DNA of 25,235 nt. It comes from an uncultured Oscillospiraceae bacterium (GTDB lineage: Bacteria; Bacillota; Clostridia; Oscillospirales; Oscillospiraceae). How positions within the stretch are numbered: position 1 is the first letter of the stretch; the number at the start of each line of letters is the position of its first letter. The stretch is from positions 1-25,235 of the forward strand of contig CAKTZP010000010.1 in the NCBI GenBank assembly GCA_934636045.1. Reading direction: 5' to 3'. Made by a program: the position numbers and the translations under genes. The notes under the pieces are model-generated. The model was given only the letters and a program-made list of their open reading frames with translations. It did no database searches and had not been told where the DNA came from. This document shows positions 23,701-25,235 of the stretch, in pieces.

Positions 23701-23757
23701 GGGTGAGGAACGGGGTTAGAGTTCTTCACTTTGTTGTGCAGATCACTCTGCATCTAT

Positions 23758-23787
23758 AGTATACACAGGGGAAAACAAAAAAGTCAA
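23758..23787 (-). promoter_or_regulatory. Promoter directed into the tandem-repeat array
   Basis: On the minus strand, TTGACT (23782-23787), an 18-bp spacer and TATACT (23758-23763). The start is expected near 23750, about 50 bp before the first repeat encountered. No protein start with a ribosome site follows. Confidence 0.7.
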
Positions 23788-23848
23788 TACTTCCCGTGAA
23801 AAAGTTGCAAAAAATCGTGCAGCATTTTGCAGCATCTTGCCTCGTTTC

Positions 23849-24655
23849 TTATGGTTTACAGCGGCCACATGGGTCATAGCCGCTGGCTTCTGCGGCGGAT
23901 GCGGAGCTGAAAACGACCTGATTCTCTTTGTCGGGGAGATAGCTACAGGTCGAGAGATGATATTTTTTCGTTTTCTTGTTGCCAATATAGCCGTCAGCAA
24001 TTGCGGTATCGCGCGGCGTTCCGGGCGATGCTGTTGTTGTTTTCTTGTATTTCGCTTTTGCGTCTGCGTAGCCGCTGGAATAACCGGCCTTTTTACCGGA
24101 GGCGTAGCCGTCCTCCTTGCCAGATTCATAACCGGCTTTCTCACCAGCAGCATACCCGGCCTTCTCTCCTGCGGCATAGCCACTATGGTACGACTGAGCC
24201 GAAAACAGGATGCAGAGAAGAACGAATACAGAAAGCAGGACGACAAATACAATACGCGCTCGGCGGCGACGGCGCTTTAGCTCTTGTTCTGATTCTTTGA
24301 GCTTGTTGGTGGCTTCATTGTAGAGAGCTTTATATTGATCAGGAGGAGGGTTTCTGCGCTGCTCGTCGAGAGCTTGCTCTGCGGCCATGACGACGTTGTT
24401 GCAATGCTCGTAGTAACAATATTCGCGAAGATACTCGTCATAGTCTGCCTCGGACTGAATTATGAAATCGGTGTATGGGTTCTTTTTCCCGATGTAGGCA
24501 TTGAGAAAAGGGTGACGTAGTTTATGACGGATGAAGTTAGAACGGATTTTAGCAGGGGGAATGTGGCCGCCTCGTGCATTGTAAGGGAGGCGAGGGTTTG
24601 GAAGATAGGAGCTGTATTCCGAGGGAGTATTTGTTGAATCCATTGTTAGCACCAT
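23849..24655 (-). CDS. Membrane protein with octapeptide repeats and Cys-rich (Ada-like) tail
   Basis: 268 residues. The hydrophilic N-part has an aromatic/acidic patch at about 69-85 (ADYDEYLREYCYYEHC) and a coiled coil at about 88-130 ending in a basic run (KRRRRRAR). A single transmembrane helix lies at about 135-153. Next come about five repeats of GYAAGEKA type (159-198). The C-terminal domain (222-268) carries YIGNKKTKKYHLSTCSYLP and GYDPCGRCKP, with H233, C237, C263 and C266. This resembles the small Ada-like zinc-binding module often found at the ends of nucleases and secreted proteins. By the positive-inside rule the repeats and the Cys module are probably outside the cell. It starts 5 nt after the preceding gene, with no clear ribosome site. 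Start choice (M1 or M5) is uncertain. Confidence 0.75.
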   Translation of the reverse strand: MVLTMDSTNTPSEYSSYLPNPRLPYNARGGHIPPAKIRSNFIRHKLRHPFLNAYIGKKNPYTDFIIQSEADYDEYLREYCYYEHCNNVVMAAEQALDEQRRNPPPDQYKALYNEATNKLKESEQELKRRRRRARIVFVVLLSVFVLLCILFSAQSYHSGYAAGEKAGYAAGEKAGYESGKEDGYASGKKAGYSSGYADAKAKYKKTTTASPGTPRDTAIADGYIGNKKTKKYHLSTCSYLPDKENQVVFSSASAAEASGYDPCGRCKP

Positions 24656-24660
24656 TTTTA

Positions 24661-25191
24661 TCAGAACGGATGAAGGCTCGAGTCAACGCGAAGCGATGCA
24701 AGCGTGTCGGAAAGAAATTCACGGTATGGGGTAGTGGGGGAATACAGAAAATGTGCAATACGTATTGCCTTACAATCAATCGCAGTGAGTGGATAGCCGT
24801 AATGTTTGTTTGTCCGAGAGACACAGATAAAGTCTATTACCCAACGCACAAGCAGGGCAACCAAAAGCAGAAGAGGATAGAACAGAAGTAAAAAATAGGA
24901 CTTCCGCAGAATCGCAATCAGAATTACAGCCACGGGGACAATAAAGCGGGCGAAACGGTATAGATTGCAAAAAAGATTGCGCAGCGGAAGAATGAAAGCG
25001 GGGTCGGGAAGGAACCATGAAAGACAGGAGAGAAGGAAAACGGCAATGCTAACAGAAAAAGAAATGAGCGGAGAGAAGAAGATTGAGCAAAGGAGAAAAG
25101 AAAGAGCGCGCACATAGTCCGGATAGATAAACGAGCACTCTATACGGTATGCGCAAAGCTCGGATTCGGTTATGCCGCCCTTCATGGGCAT
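24661..25191 (-). CDS. Polytopic membrane protein, unknown, 5' end may extend beyond the window
   Basis: 176 residues from ATG 25191. Hydrophobic stretches at about 30-60 and 82-130 suggest three to four helices, and the rest is a short soluble tail (TNKHYGYPLTAIDCKAIRIAH). No ribosome site is visible before the ATG, and the frame stays open to the window edge at 25235, so the true start may lie outside. It is immediately upstream of the octapeptide membrane protein (gap 5 nt), so the two probably work together. No family recognised. Confidence 0.6.
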   Translation of the reverse strand: MPMKGGITESELCAYRIECSFIYPDYVRALSFLLCSIFFSPLISFSVSIAVFLLSCLSWFLPDPAFILPLRNLFCNLYRFARFIVPVAVILIAILRKSYFLLLFYPLLLLVALLVRWVIDFICVSRTNKHYGYPLTAIDCKAIRIAHFLYSPTTPYREFLSDTLASLRVDSSLHPF

Positions 25192-25235
25192 ATTCGTTCG
25201 GAAAAGGATGGAACTTGGAACGTGGACGACAACAC

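Larger units (their letters stand above)
20849..25235. mobile_element. Serine-recombinase integrated element, right end outside the window
   Basis: Begins at the cotJC junction. Contents: large serine recombinase, HTH membrane protein, two tiny plus-strand ORFs, a tandem-repeat array, and two membrane-protein genes near the edge. Non-coding parts are AT-richer than the chromosome to the left. No phage structural, conjugation or replication gene is recognisable in the visible 4.4 kb, so its class (prophage, ICE, skin-like or small satellite) is open. Confidence 0.7.

Noticed and set aside
23385..23753. 122-codon minus-strand ORF through the tandem repeats
   Set aside because: Starts at the predicted transcription start without a ribosome site. 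The translation follows the DNA repeats and is basic low-complexity sequence.
23588..23787. Complete type III toxin-antitoxin locus
   Set aside because: The repeat RNA layout is similar, but no ToxN/AbiQ/CptN-like endoribonuclease ORF follows on the same strand.

Overview
The window suggests a spore-forming, gut-type Clostridia member, probably Oscillospiraceae. The evidence is mostly high-GC coding sequence, clostridial AGGAGG ribosome sites, near-consensus sigma-A promoters, an Rrf2-NifS-NifU style Fe-S locus, an S-layer-homology (SLH) giant surface protein, a CotJC spore-coat manganese-catalase fragment, and many short palindromic intergenic repeats. The taxonomic call is inference.

Layout. 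1-391 is non-coding and rich in perfect hairpins. 469-2770 (minus) is a three-gene operon: DUF2975 membrane protein, small Cro/C1 regulator, and a large DUF4173/DUF4153-like membrane protein. It has its own promoter (2808-2836) and terminator (385-430). Divergent from it, 3001-5167 (plus) is an iron-sulfur operon: cysteine desulfurase, NifU/IscU scaffold, a translationally coupled 33-codon ORF and an Rrf2/IscR-type regulator with three cysteines. Two matching CCTA-N9-TAGG sites bracket its promoter, which suggests autoregulation by the last gene. 5168-6140 has no gene but is full of MITE-like and palindromic repeats. 6385-15480 encodes one 3031-residue secreted protein: signal peptide, an AT-richer N-terminal part, a long array of InlB-type/Listeria-Bacteroides repeats and three C-terminal SLH domains. 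A strong terminator follows it.

15803-16044 looks like an autonomous non-coding RNA of about 200 nt (consensus promoter, hairpins, terminal hairpin). Then come a DUF1653 gene (minus), an Mbeg1-like alpha/beta hydrolase (plus), and a sugar-metabolism group on the minus strand: RpiR regulator, zinc-dependent sugar-alcohol-type dehydrogenase and a fructose-6-phosphate aldolase/transaldolase-like enzyme.

From 20849 to the right edge lies an integrated element. Its serine recombinase ends 17 bp from a cotJC gene that lacks about the first 28 codons, so the element appears to have inserted inside this sporulation gene. The element carries a recombinase, a membrane-anchored HTH protein, two tiny plus-strand ORFs, an inverted-repeat-bounded array of three 36-37 bp tandem repeats with a promoter pointing into it, and two membrane-protein genes. 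Its far end, and the missing start of cotJC, are not in the window.

The items most worth following up are the cotJC interruption, the tandem-repeat array, the orphan structured RNA, the mosaic giant SLH protein and the paired operators at the Fe-S operon.
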